From Bacteroidota bacterium (GTDB lineage: Bacteria; Bacteroidota; Bacteroidia; Chitinophagales; LD1): a stretch of 53,995 nucleotides of DNA. Location: assembly GCA_016715625.1 (NCBI GenBank), contig JADJZU010000018.1, positions 1 through 53,995 on the forward strand, in the 5' to 3' direction. This document shows positions 34,602 through 41,945 of the stretch, piece by piece. The notes under the pieces are model-generated. The model saw only the letters and a list, made by a program, of their open reading frames with translations. It did no database searches and was not told where the DNA came from. Every line of letters begins with the position of its first letter. Within the stretch, counting starts at the first letter, position 1. A program made the position numbers and the translations under genes.

Positions 34602-35702
34602 TTAAATATTCTTTTTCTTTATCAATTCTGCCTTCTGCTTGGCTTCGGTCGCAACTTTTTTTATTGGGGCAAAGGGCCCGTATTTGTGTTGTTTTTCACT
34701 GAAGGTATCGCTATACGGCCCAAAAGGATGGTCGATTGGTTTTTTAGAAATATCGGGCCAGTCTTTACTTAAATCTTTGCCGGGCCGGGATTGAGTATTG
34801 ATATACGCGGCCACATCCCAAGCCTCTTCATCGCTGAGTTGCGGATTGGTATGATTGGTTCCCAACGGCATGTTTGCTTTTACATATCCCGCCAGACGCG
34901 ATAGGCGATATAAGCCAGCTCCCTGATTGTAACTGTGGTTTCCCCAAAGTGGTGGATACGTATAGGCTGTTTTATCAGCGTTGAACACCCCCTCGCCATC
35001 GGCTTGATGGCAGCTCATGCATTTTGCATCATATACCAACTTTCCCTTTGCAGGGTCTGCCGCTCTATCCAGGAAAGCCACCTCCACCAAACCGGAGCCT
35101 TTCGGACTTTCACCTTTGGGGACATCCTTTCCCAGCCATTTTATATAGGCGACAATAGCCTTGAGTTCTCTGCTATCCGTGGAGAGTGCAGTGCCGTTCA
35201 GGCTTCTTTCCATACAGTCGTTCACTCTTTTTTCAATGCTTTCTTCTGTGCCCGATCTGGCTCTGAATTTAGGATATGTGTACGCTACTGCACTGTAATT
35301 ATTGCCGTATATTTTTGTGCCGGCATCCAAATGGCAGTTCTGGCAGTTCATGCCGTTTGTTATTTTCTGCACACTGCCTGCAGGACCCAGATATTCTGCG
35401 GTGCGCATGATTAACGCTTTACCATAATTTACTTCCTCGGGTGCGGTGCTCTCGTCCGGTGCCTCCCAGAATTCGGATTTTGGTTTTGCACCCACAGACA
35501 AAGCAACGGTAGTGGTGGCAGATTGCCCTGCCGAGGTATCGGTGCTGGTAAAATCCGGCAAGCCGAAAAAAGACACATACAGCAGGAACAGCAGAAATAA
35601 AAGGAACCACACAATAACCCACAGCAGTTGCTGAATGATTTTTATGAGTCGTGCATTTATTTTTTCCGGTGCTTGTTTCATCTCTTTGTGCGTTTGCTGC
35701 AT
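34602..35702 (-). CDS. TsdA-like dihaem cytochrome c
   Basis: 366 aa. One N-terminal membrane helix (~20-47) anchors the protein. Two haem c sites are CQNCH (120-124) and CMSCH (228-232). Cys163 in VNDCMERSLNG matches the conserved Cys ligand region of thiosulfate dehydrogenase TsdA, and Met in VKANMPLG fits the second haem's axial ligand. TsdA joins two thiosulfates to tetrathionate, or the reverse. A tetrathionate reductase or a SoxXA-like role is possible. It starts immediately after the SoxB-like stop with no gap, indicating tight coexpression. Confidence 0.82.
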   Translation of the reverse strand: MQQTHKEMKQAPEKINARLIKIIQQLLWVIVWFLLFLLFLLYVSFFGLPDFTSTDTSAGQSATTTVALSVGAKPKSEFWEAPDESTAPEEVNYGKALIMRTAEYLGPAGSVQKITNGMNCQNCHLDAGTKIYGNNYSAVAYTYPKFRARSGTEESIEKRVNDCMERSLNGTALSTDSRELKAIVAYIKWLGKDVPKGESPKGSGLVEVAFLDRAADPAKGKLVYDAKCMSCHQADGEGVFNADKTAYTYPPLWGNHSYNQGAGLYRLSRLAGYVKANMPLGTNHTNPQLSDEEAWDVAAYINTQSRPGKDLSKDWPDISKKPIDHPFGPYSDTFSEKQHKYGPFAPIKKVATEAKQKAELIKKKNI

Positions 35703-37421
35703 TTAGCGAAACTCATAGGTAGTGCCTTGCAATTGGGTGAGCAGGGTAGGCGGAAAATCGGTGGCTGTAGCCCTGTTTTCCAGTTGGGGTGATACATCGG
35801 GATGAGCAGCCAGGTATTCTTCTATCACTTGATGCATGAAGGTTCCCAGTTTTTGAGGAGATTTTACTTTTTCGATACGGCACAAAACATCTTCCGGGTC
35901 GCCTTCGCGTTCGCAAGCTACGATGGAATATTCTTTGGTCATGTCTAACGGCTCATCATGCACTTTTACCCAGTTGACCCGTTTGCCCATTTCCTGATTG
36001 ATAGTGAAGTTTACCTGCATTCCGGCAAACCGGACAAACCAACCGCCAAAGCGCTTAGACGGATTTTTGGCAAAGGCATTTTCTAATTCTTTTTCCAGCC
36101 AATCCCAAATTTGCTTACCGGTCACCTTGCCGGTTTTGGCTTCGCTGTCAACAGGGAGCATATTCCACAAAAACTCTTTCGTAATTTCTGCTTTCCCTAG
36201 CTTAGCATCCACGGCTAAAGGCTGACAAAACCGGAATCCATTGCTGAGTGCTATATCCGGTTTAAACTTCCACATAATCGCATTCGTAAGCAGATTGTCC
36301 ATAGGTGTTTCCATAACAAAATAGCGAACCAGCGGAGTGGTAGTAGTGCCTACCACACGTTTCATTTCTTTTTCGTAGGGAGCGGCAGCTATCTGAATCA
36401 ATGCCTGAAGTTCCTTGTCTGCTTTATATTTTGCGGGGTCTACATCCAGCAATTGATAATCATACGATTTCAGTTTGTTGGATTCGATTTCCAATTCTAG
36501 TTTGCCCAAAAAAGAACCAAAGGCACCGCACTCTACCACTTTGGTGTACTTGCATTGAATGGCCTCGCGTACCCGTTCATGTGTGTCTGCTCCCAATATA
36601 AAATCGACCCCTTCGCAGACCGGGTTGTTGCCGAGCCCTACCTGTTGTGCCAGGCCCATGTGAGTCACCAATAAGACCACCGCACAGCCTTCCACCTCGC
36701 GCAGCATTTTTACGTAGCGCGCCACATTTTTATCGGCATGGTCAAACCGAATGCCTTCGCTGTAGGCCGGAGATTGGCGTTTGGGAATCAGATGGTCGGT
36801 GTAGCCGATAAATCCGATTTTTACACCCTCGATAACTTTTATCCAATACGGTGGGTAAATGAGTTCACCATTGTTGTCGTCTTTGGTGTTGTGCCACATA
36901 TTGGCGCAAATTTTTGCGGCATTGGCATGTCCCATATCGAAGAGCATTTTCTTTTTCTTATACACCACTTCCCAGTTTCCGGGCAACATCAAATCGTAAC
37001 CAATGTTGTTGAATAGAGGTATCAGTGCTTCGCCTTCGGTCAGGGATGCTACTCCGTGTCCATGGAAGTAATCGCCTCCATCAATCAAGATGGTATGGTC
37101 GGGAGCCTTTTTGCGAAAACTATTTATCATCGTTTTCAGCACTGCAAGACCACCACGCTTTTTATACACACCGGCACCATTTTCCCAAAAAAATTCATCA
37201 TGAGTGTGCAGCTGTGCATGAATGTCGGAGGTATACAATATGGTCACCTTGGTGCTGCCGGGTTCGTTACTTGCCTTGTGGTGATTCGTGCTCTGCTCCT
37301 GGTTTTCGGCCTGCAGCGATGACAGGGGAGCCATGCTCATTCCCATACCCAGCACGGCTGTTTTGCGCAAAAAATCTTTGCGCGATGTGCCGTTCATTTT
37401 TTCTTCCAATTTTTCTTTCAT
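35703..37421 (-). CDS. SoxB-like metallophosphoesterase (5'-nucleotidase/sulfohydrolase family)
   Basis: 572 aa, close to SoxB (~560). The N-terminus SRKDFLRKTAVLGMGM resembles a Tat signal with Lys in the second Arg place. Dimetal motifs are TSDIHAQLHTHD, DGGDYFHGHG, LPGNWEVVY, THMG, and GADTHERV, followed by the C-terminal substrate domain (FRFCQPLAVDAKLGKAEITK). SoxB normally has GHWE and GHTH, whereas ordinary nucleotidases have GNHE and GHSH; here GNWE and ADTH are intermediate. It probably hydrolyses a sulfonate-type sulfur carrier or a nucleotide in the periplasm. No soxYZ adjoins. Confidence 0.8.
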   Translation of the reverse strand: MKEKLEEKMNGTSRKDFLRKTAVLGMGMSMAPLSSLQAENQEQSTNHHKASNEPGSTKVTILYTSDIHAQLHTHDEFFWENGAGVYKKRGGLAVLKTMINSFRKKAPDHTILIDGGDYFHGHGVASLTEGEALIPLFNNIGYDLMLPGNWEVVYKKKKMLFDMGHANAAKICANMWHNTKDDNNGELIYPPYWIKVIEGVKIGFIGYTDHLIPKRQSPAYSEGIRFDHADKNVARYVKMLREVEGCAVVLLVTHMGLAQQVGLGNNPVCEGVDFILGADTHERVREAIQCKYTKVVECGAFGSFLGKLELEIESNKLKSYDYQLLDVDPAKYKADKELQALIQIAAAPYEKEMKRVVGTTTTPLVRYFVMETPMDNLLTNAIMWKFKPDIALSNGFRFCQPLAVDAKLGKAEITKEFLWNMLPVDSEAKTGKVTGKQIWDWLEKELENAFAKNPSKRFGGWFVRFAGMQVNFTINQEMGKRVNWVKVHDEPLDMTKEYSIVACEREGDPEDVLCRIEKVKSPQKLGTFMHQVIEEYLAAHPDVSPQLENRATATDFPPTLLTQLQGTTYEFR

Positions 37422-37434
37422 CGCTGATGCGTTT

Positions 37435-37959
37435 TTAGTGAGGCAATTTTTCTCTTACTAAGCCATAGACCCAGGTACCGGCTGTGGCGCTCAGCAGCGT
37501 AATGGCAACAGCTACTCCGCCACTGCCAATTTGCGCAAACAAAGGCCCGGGGCATGCACCGGTAATAGCCCATCCAAAACCGAAAAGAAGACCTCCGAAA
37601 ATTTGTCCTTTGTTAAATGTTTTGGGATGGAATTCAATAGTTTCACCGTAAATGGTCTTGATGTTGAATTGGCGGATGAGCCAAACCGAAAGTGCGCCCA
37701 CCAGCACGGCACTGCCGATAACTCCAAACATATGAAACGACTGTAGGCGAAACATTTCTTGTATGCGAAACCAGCTGATGATTTCAGCCTTTACGAACAC
37801 AATACCGAAGGCAATTCCCACTGCCATATATTTAAAATTATGCCACCATTGGTGTTCCAGATGACTCTCGTTCACGCACATGGTATCCAGTGAGCGAACT
37901 TCAAAGTCTGTATTTAACTCTACGGGAGCGGCAGCTGTGTTGTTATTGGTTGTGCTCAT
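37435..37959 (-). CDS. YeeE/YedE-family sulfur transporter, half-size (second of pair)
   Basis: 174 aa with about five membrane helices. The signature GFGWAITGACPGPLFAQIGSGG carries the conserved Cys of YeeE/YedE (TsuA-type thiosulfate channels). An N-terminal cytosolic extension (~1-40) precedes the membrane part. It pairs with the upstream half-size gene, four bases apart; together they match the full two-repeat length of TsuA, so a heterodimer is likely. Confidence 0.88.
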   Translation of the reverse strand: MSTTNNNTAAAPVELNTDFEVRSLDTMCVNESHLEHQWWHNFKYMAVGIAFGIVFVKAEIISWFRIQEMFRLQSFHMFGVIGSAVLVGALSVWLIRQFNIKTIYGETIEFHPKTFNKGQIFGGLLFGFGWAITGACPGPLFAQIGSGGVAVAITLLSATAGTWVYGLVREKLPH

Positions 37960-37963
37960 ATGA

Positions 37964-38527
37964 TTACAATTTTAAAATGAATGGAAGAATAAGATTGGCC
38001 ATAATAAAGCCGCCCGCCATAAAGCAGCAGGTAGCTACCAGCGATGGCCATTGCAAAGTGGAAAGTCCCATAATGGAATGCCCGCTGGTGCAGCCCCCAG
38101 CATAACGGGTGCCAAAACCAACTATAAAACCTCCTACTACCATCATTAAAAAGCCTTTTAACGTCAGTATGTTCTCCAGTGTGAAAAGTTGCTGAGGTAT
38201 CATGGAAGAATAATCGGTGATACCGTAAGTGGCTAATTCTTCTGCCAGCTTGGGGTGAATAACCACAGGGTCCGGGTTGGCAAGCCAATAGGCTCCCACA
38301 AATCCACCCAGTATGATTCCGGCAACAAAAAACAGATTCCAAACTTCTTTTTTCCATTCATATTTAAAAAACGGAATACCTGCCGGTAAACAGGCTGCAC
38401 ACATATGGCGAAGCGAGGAACTAATTCCAAATGCCTTGTTTCCAATAAGCAGTAAAATGGGTACGGTAAGTCCGATTAGCGGACCGGCTACGTACCAGGG
38501 CCATGGTTGTAAAATTGTTTCCATCAT
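37964..38527 (-). CDS. YeeE/YedE-family sulfur transporter, half-size (first of pair)
   Basis: 187 aa with five to six membrane helices. The signature GFGTRYAGGCTSGHSIMGLSTLQWPSL is the classical YeeE/YedE motif with its Cys, used to pass thiosulfate or sulfane sulfur across the membrane. An additional Cys pair lies in RHMCAACLPAG. It is followed by its partner four bases downstream and sits next to rhodaneses that could accept the imported sulfur. Confidence 0.9.
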   Translation of the reverse strand: MMETILQPWPWYVAGPLIGLTVPILLLIGNKAFGISSSLRHMCAACLPAGIPFFKYEWKKEVWNLFFVAGIILGGFVGAYWLANPDPVVIHPKLAEELATYGITDYSSMIPQQLFTLENILTLKGFLMMVVGGFIVGFGTRYAGGCTSGHSIMGLSTLQWPSLVATCCFMAGGFIMANLILPFILKL

Positions 38528-38560
38528 GTTGTTTGATTTTGTTGTGTATGTATTGGGTGT

Positions 38561-38920
38561 TTAGGATAGCTGCTGTTTTTTAATTTTTCGAATGACTCGC
38601 GGTTTAGTTCCGCCATTTACAACGGGTTTTATTCCATTGTGTATCAATATTCCTTTGGCAAACATGGCGCGTATACCGCTGTGGCAAAAAACTACTACTT
38701 GTTTTTTGTCACTGAATGCGTTCAGGTTGTGTTTAATAGTCCCTAAAGGAATGTTGACTGCACCGGGCACAGAGCCTTGGGCAAATTCTTTGGGCGTTCT
38801 TACATCTACCAAAAACGAATCGGCAAATGGCAAACGTCTACTCGTTTGCGCTAAGGTAGAAAAGTGGAACACTGCCACACCCCATACCAGTAAGATAGAT
38901 CTAAAATGAACTGTATTCAT
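38561..38920 (-). CDS. Exported single-domain rhodanese
   Basis: 119 aa. A signal peptide or membrane anchor (ILLVWGVAVFHFSTLAQ) leads a short rhodanese domain (FLVDVRTPKEFAQGSVPGAV), with the active-site Cys in VVFCHSGIRA. The C-terminal tail is basic (RKIKKQQ). It would carry sulfane sulfur on the outer face, near the SoxB-like and DsrE proteins. It starts nine bases after the preceding rhodanese gene. Confidence 0.85.
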   Translation of the reverse strand: MNTVHFRSILLVWGVAVFHFSTLAQTSRRLPFADSFLVDVRTPKEFAQGSVPGAVNIPLGTIKHNLNAFSDKKQVVVFCHSGIRAMFAKGILIHNGIKPVVNGGTKPRVIRKIKKQQLS

Positions 38921-38929
38921 GAACTACAA

Positions 38930-39235
38930 TTACACGAGTTCAGCAACATCTTGCCAGGTACCACCATTGGTTACATTTTTGAAGCCATTGCTCTCCAATA
39001 TGCTTTTGGCCTGACCGGAGCGGTTTCCGCTACGGCAGAAAACCACAATGTGACTTTTGCCTTCAAAGTGTTTTAGATTTTGCATTACTATGTCTAATGG
39101 AATGTTGACAGCCCCTTTTGCACTCCCCGACTTAAATTCTTCCGGTGTACGCACATCCACTAAGAATGCACCATCCGCTATCTGTTTTTTAAGCACTTCA
39201 TTCTGACCCGATGATTTTCCGAAAAAATTAAACAT
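38930..39235 (-). CDS. Single-domain cytosolic rhodanese
   Basis: 101 aa from ATG 39235 (MFNFFGKSSGQNEVL). Rhodanese fold with FLVDVRTPEEFKSGSAKGAV and the active loop VVFCRSGNRSGQA carrying the persulfide Cys. No signal peptide. It is the first gene after the internal terminator at 39268-39296, so it may have its own promoter. It probably takes up sulfur delivered by the YeeE pair. Confidence 0.88.
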   Translation of the reverse strand: MFNFFGKSSGQNEVLKKQIADGAFLVDVRTPEEFKSGSAKGAVNIPLDIVMQNLKHFEGKSHIVVFCRSGNRSGQAKSILESNGFKNVTNGGTWQDVAELV

Positions 39236-39267
39236 GTCTTGTTTTTTTAATTGATAATGGTGATTAA

Positions 39268-39296
39268 ACTCCCTCTGCACACAGGGCAGAGGGAGT
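39268..39296. terminator. Internal terminator hairpin in the sulfur cluster
   Basis: An 11-bp perfect stem (39268-39278 with 39286-39296) with a 7-base loop, 30 bases past the MBL-rhodanese stop. It divides the cluster into two transcription blocks, or lets partial readthrough continue. A T run lies on the + side; the minus-strand T tract is weak. Confidence 0.6.
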
Positions 39297-39325
39297 ATTT
39301 TTAGTGTTTCAGTAACAAAAGGCAA

Positions 39326-40742
39326 TTAGGCTTTCAGCACTTTGCTTTGGCAAACGAAATTTGTTTTTGGGATATTTGTTTTGGCAATGGCATTGAATCC
39401 TCCATCTACTTCGGTGAAGTTTCGGTAGCCGCGAGCCTGCAAAATGCTGGCTGCAATCATACTGCGATAACCGCCCGCACAATGCAGGTAGAAATGTTGG
39501 GCCGGATTGATGTCTTTTATCCAATCATTAATATAAGCCAGCGGTTTGCTATAGGCATCTTCCACATGTTCGGCCGCATATTCTGTTTCTTTACGCACGT
39601 CTATAATCAGGTCTGTTTTTACATCTGCTTTAGTGGCAAATTCTTCGGGGGTAATTCGGTTTACGGTGTCTACTTCCTTGCCCGAAGCTTTCCAGGTTTC
39701 GAATCCACCTTTTAAATGGCCAAGCACGTTGTCAAAGCCTACACGGCTGAGTCGGGTGATGGTTTCTGCTTCTTTACCTTCATCAGTAACTAAAAGAATA
39801 GGTTGCTTCACATCTACTATCAATGCGCCCACCCAAGGGGCAAAGTCGCCATCGATACCTATGTTGATAGATTGCGGAATGTATCCTTTGCAGAAATTTT
39901 TAGCGGAACGGGCATCTAAAATCAATGCTCCGGTTTCTTCAGCGGCCACTTCAAATTCAGCCGGTGTGAGTCCACGCATTCCGTGGTTCATTACTTCCTC
40001 AAAACTTTCGTAGCCCTTCTTGTTCATAGCAACGTTCATTCCAAAATAGCCCGGAGGAGGAGTGAGCCCATCGGTCACTGCCTTAATAAAGGCTTCTCTG
40101 CTGGGCTGATTCAGCGCATAGTTCATCTTCTTTTGATTACCGAGCGTGTCCACGGTTTCTTTCATCATGTTTTTGCCACAAGCACTACCCGCACCATGAG
40201 CCGGATACACAATTAAATCATCGGCCAGAGGCATTATTTTGTTGTTCAAGCTATCATAAAGTAATCCGGCTAACTGCTCTTGGGTCATGTGTGCCGCCTT
40301 TTGTGCCAGATCCGGGCGGCCTACATCCCCAAGAAAGAGGGTGTCGCCAGAGAAAATTGCATGATTTTTTCCCGTCTTCGTCAATTAACAGATACGTGGT
40401 GCTTTCCATCGTGTGGCCGGGTGTGTGCAGCACTTTGATTTTTACATCCCCTACTTCGAATATCTGTTCGTCAGTAGCAACTATAGATTCAAACTCAGGT
40501 TGTGCGGTAGGGCCATATATAATAGGTGCACCGGTTTTGCGGCTCAAATCCAAATGACCTGATACAAAGTCAGCGTGGAAGTGAGTCTCAAAAATGTATT
40601 TAAGCTTTACCTGGTCTTTCTCCAGTCGTTCCATGTACGGTAAGGTTTCGCGAAGCGGGTCAATGATGGCTGCCTCGCCATTGCTGGTGATGTAATAGGC
40701 ACCTTGTGCCAAACATCCGGTATAAATCTGTTCTACTGTCAT
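39326..40742 (-). CDS. Metallo-beta-lactamase/double-rhodanese persulfide dioxygenase-like protein, frameshifted
   Basis: If one base is removed the gene encodes 471 aa, the usual length of this fusion. The MBL part (~1-250) has THFHADFVSGH, LHTPGHTMES, and FSGDTLFLGDVGRPDL, and resembles ETHE1-type persulfide dioxygenases that oxidise glutathione persulfide to sulfite. Two rhodanese domains follow: the first lacks its Cys (LLVTDEGKE), the second keeps it (YLHCAGGYRS). The frame breaks at the run of six T (+ strand, 40365-40370): five would keep DEDGKNHAIFSGD in frame. Both halves are well conserved, so a homopolymer error is likely. Confidence 0.88.
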
Positions 40743-40795
40743 AAGTGATTAATTTGAATTGTGGTTTAATATAATTGAATAATTGTTTTTATGAT

Positions 40796-41611
40796 TTAAT
40801 GCCCACTGCCGGTTGGGAAGTATAGCTCTTTAACGATGATGTAAATTCCCATCACAAGCACAAACCATCCAAATCCTTTCTTCAGTTTTGAGCCATCTAT
40901 TTTTTTGCTGAGATAGTCACCTGCAAATATTCCCACTACGGCTACTGCCGTTACACTCAACAATAAATTCCAGTCTATTTGCAGGTGTCCCAAGTCTCCT
41001 GTAAAACCAATCAAGGACTTGGCTGCAATAATGAGCAGCGATGTGCCCACGGCCTGCTTCATCGGCAATTTACTGAGGACAACCAGCGCAGGTATAATCA
41101 GAAATCCTCCCCCGGCTCCCACCAATCCTGTCAGCACTCCAACAATAAGGCCTTCCAGCAAAATCAAAGGAATATTAAATTTCTGAGGTCCTGCATCGCC
41201 CTCCTCTGTTGTTTTTTTCGGATCGCGAATCATAGACACGGAAGCTGCCACCATCAATATGGCAAACAGCAACATCATCAGAATGTTTTTTGTAACCACA
41301 AACTCGCCAACCGTGAAAACTTCTTTAGGTATCAGCGGCACCAGATAGGCGCGTGTAGCAAACACGGCTATAATAGAAGGAATACCAAAAATGATAGCCG
41401 TTTTAAGGTTTACCATTCCTTGTTTGAACTTAGGGTATGCGCCTACCAGTGCAGTAGCCCCCACAATAAAAAGCGAATAGGCAGTAGCCACCACCGGTTC
41501 TACACCAAACAGATACACCAACACGGGAACCGTAAGAATTGAGCCCCCACCTCCGATAAGTCCGAGCGACAAACCTATGAGTGCAGCCGCCATGTATGAG
41601 AATATCAGCAT
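40796..41611 (-). CDS. TauE/SafE-family sulfite/sulfur exporter
   Basis: 271 aa from ATG 41611, with eight membrane helices. The paired signatures GLSLGLIGGGGSILTVPVLV and GVLTGLVGAGGGFLIIPALV identify TauE/SafE (TSUP) proteins, which move sulfite, sulfonates or thiosulfate. It probably exports sulfite made by the persulfide dioxygenase gene directly downstream (53-base gap). It is the first gene of the sulfur cluster and carries the Crp/Fnr-type operator in its promoter. A longer upstream frame reaches 41686 through the promoter and is not used. Confidence 0.92.
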   Translation of the reverse strand: MLIFSYMAAALIGLSLGLIGGGGSILTVPVLVYLFGVEPVVATAYSLFIVGATALVGAYPKFKQGMVNLKTAIIFGIPSIIAVFATRAYLVPLIPKEVFTVGEFVVTKNILMMLLFAILMVAASVSMIRDPKKTTEEGDAGPQKFNIPLILLEGLIVGVLTGLVGAGGGFLIIPALVVLSKLPMKQAVGTSLLIIAAKSLIGFTGDLGHLQIDWNLLLSVTAVAVVGIFAGDYLSKKIDGSKLKKGFGWFVLVMGIYIIVKELYFPTGSGH

Positions 41612-41636
41612 CTGTCTGTGTTTTTGATTTCGGATG

Positions 41637-41644
41637 CAAATGTA
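41637..41644 (-). promoter_or_regulatory. -7 element of the tauE promoter
   Basis: TACATTTG, a perfect TAnnTTTG match on the minus strand, 26 bases before ATG 41611. It predicts transcription starting near 41632. Confidence 0.6.
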
Positions 41645-41664
41645 AACGGCAGGAGGGTTGTGTA

Positions 41665-41682
41665 TTGTAACAATTGTTACAA
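41665..41682 (-). promoter_or_regulatory. Crp/Fnr-type operator palindrome
   Basis: A perfect 18-bp palindrome, TTGTAACAATTGTTACAA, centred about 41 bp upstream of the predicted tauE start, in place of the -33 box. The TTGT...ACAA half-sites and 18-bp size fit Crp/Fnr-family regulators, and the position is that of class II activation. Confidence 0.6.
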
Positions 41683-41719
41683 ACACCGAATAAGCGAGAA
41701 TGTCGTTCTTTTAAAAGAA

Positions 41720-41746
41720 AAAGCCTGTTCTGTTTGAACAGGCTTT
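41720..41746 (-). terminator. Terminator after tRNA-Pro
   Basis: An 11-bp perfect stem (41720-41730 with 41736-41746), 5-base loop, minus-strand T run; just downstream of the tRNA. Confidence 0.8.
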
Positions 41747-41750
41747 CTTG

Positions 41751-41824
41751 TCTGGGTGAGAAGATTCGAACTTCCGACCTCTTGCACCCCATGCAAGTGC
41801 GCTACCAGGCTGCGCTACACCCAG
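41751..41824 (-). tRNA. tRNA-Pro (anticodon GGG)
   Basis: A 74-base cloverleaf on the minus strand. Acceptor CTGGGTG pairs perfectly with CACCCAG; C1-G72 and A73 are the bacterial tRNA-Pro identity pair and discriminator. The anticodon stem CTTGC/GCAAG holds the loop ATGGGGT (GGG). The T arm has GTTCGAATC. CCA is not encoded. Confidence 0.95.
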
Positions 41825-41913
41825 AGAAACCGCCACGAAAAAAAACGGGGCGAATCCTCCGGTATGTCTGCATGTGAGGTTGGTACACCACAAACGGTGG
41901 CGAATTTCAAATT

Positions 41914-41942
41914 TTTGCTCAAATGAGAAAAGAATATTTTCG
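41914..41942 (+). promoter_or_regulatory. Promoter of the BatA-like gene
   Basis: TTTG at 41914-41917, 17 bases, then TATTTTCG at 41935-41942, matching the Bacteroidota -33/-7 layout. The ATG is only three bases further, so the mRNA would be leaderless or nearly so. Confidence 0.5.
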
Positions 41943-41945
41943 ACC

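Noticed and set aside
40254..40742. MBL frame and downstream rhodanese frame as two separate overlapping genes
   Set aside because: The MBL fold's last metal motif lies in the second frame, so neither frame alone encodes a complete domain; a single frameshifted gene explains both.
32732..41686. Sulfur cluster as a recently acquired island
   Set aside because: It abuts a tRNA gene, but no integrase, direct repeat of the tRNA end or transposase is visible, and codon usage looks like that of the neighbours by eye.
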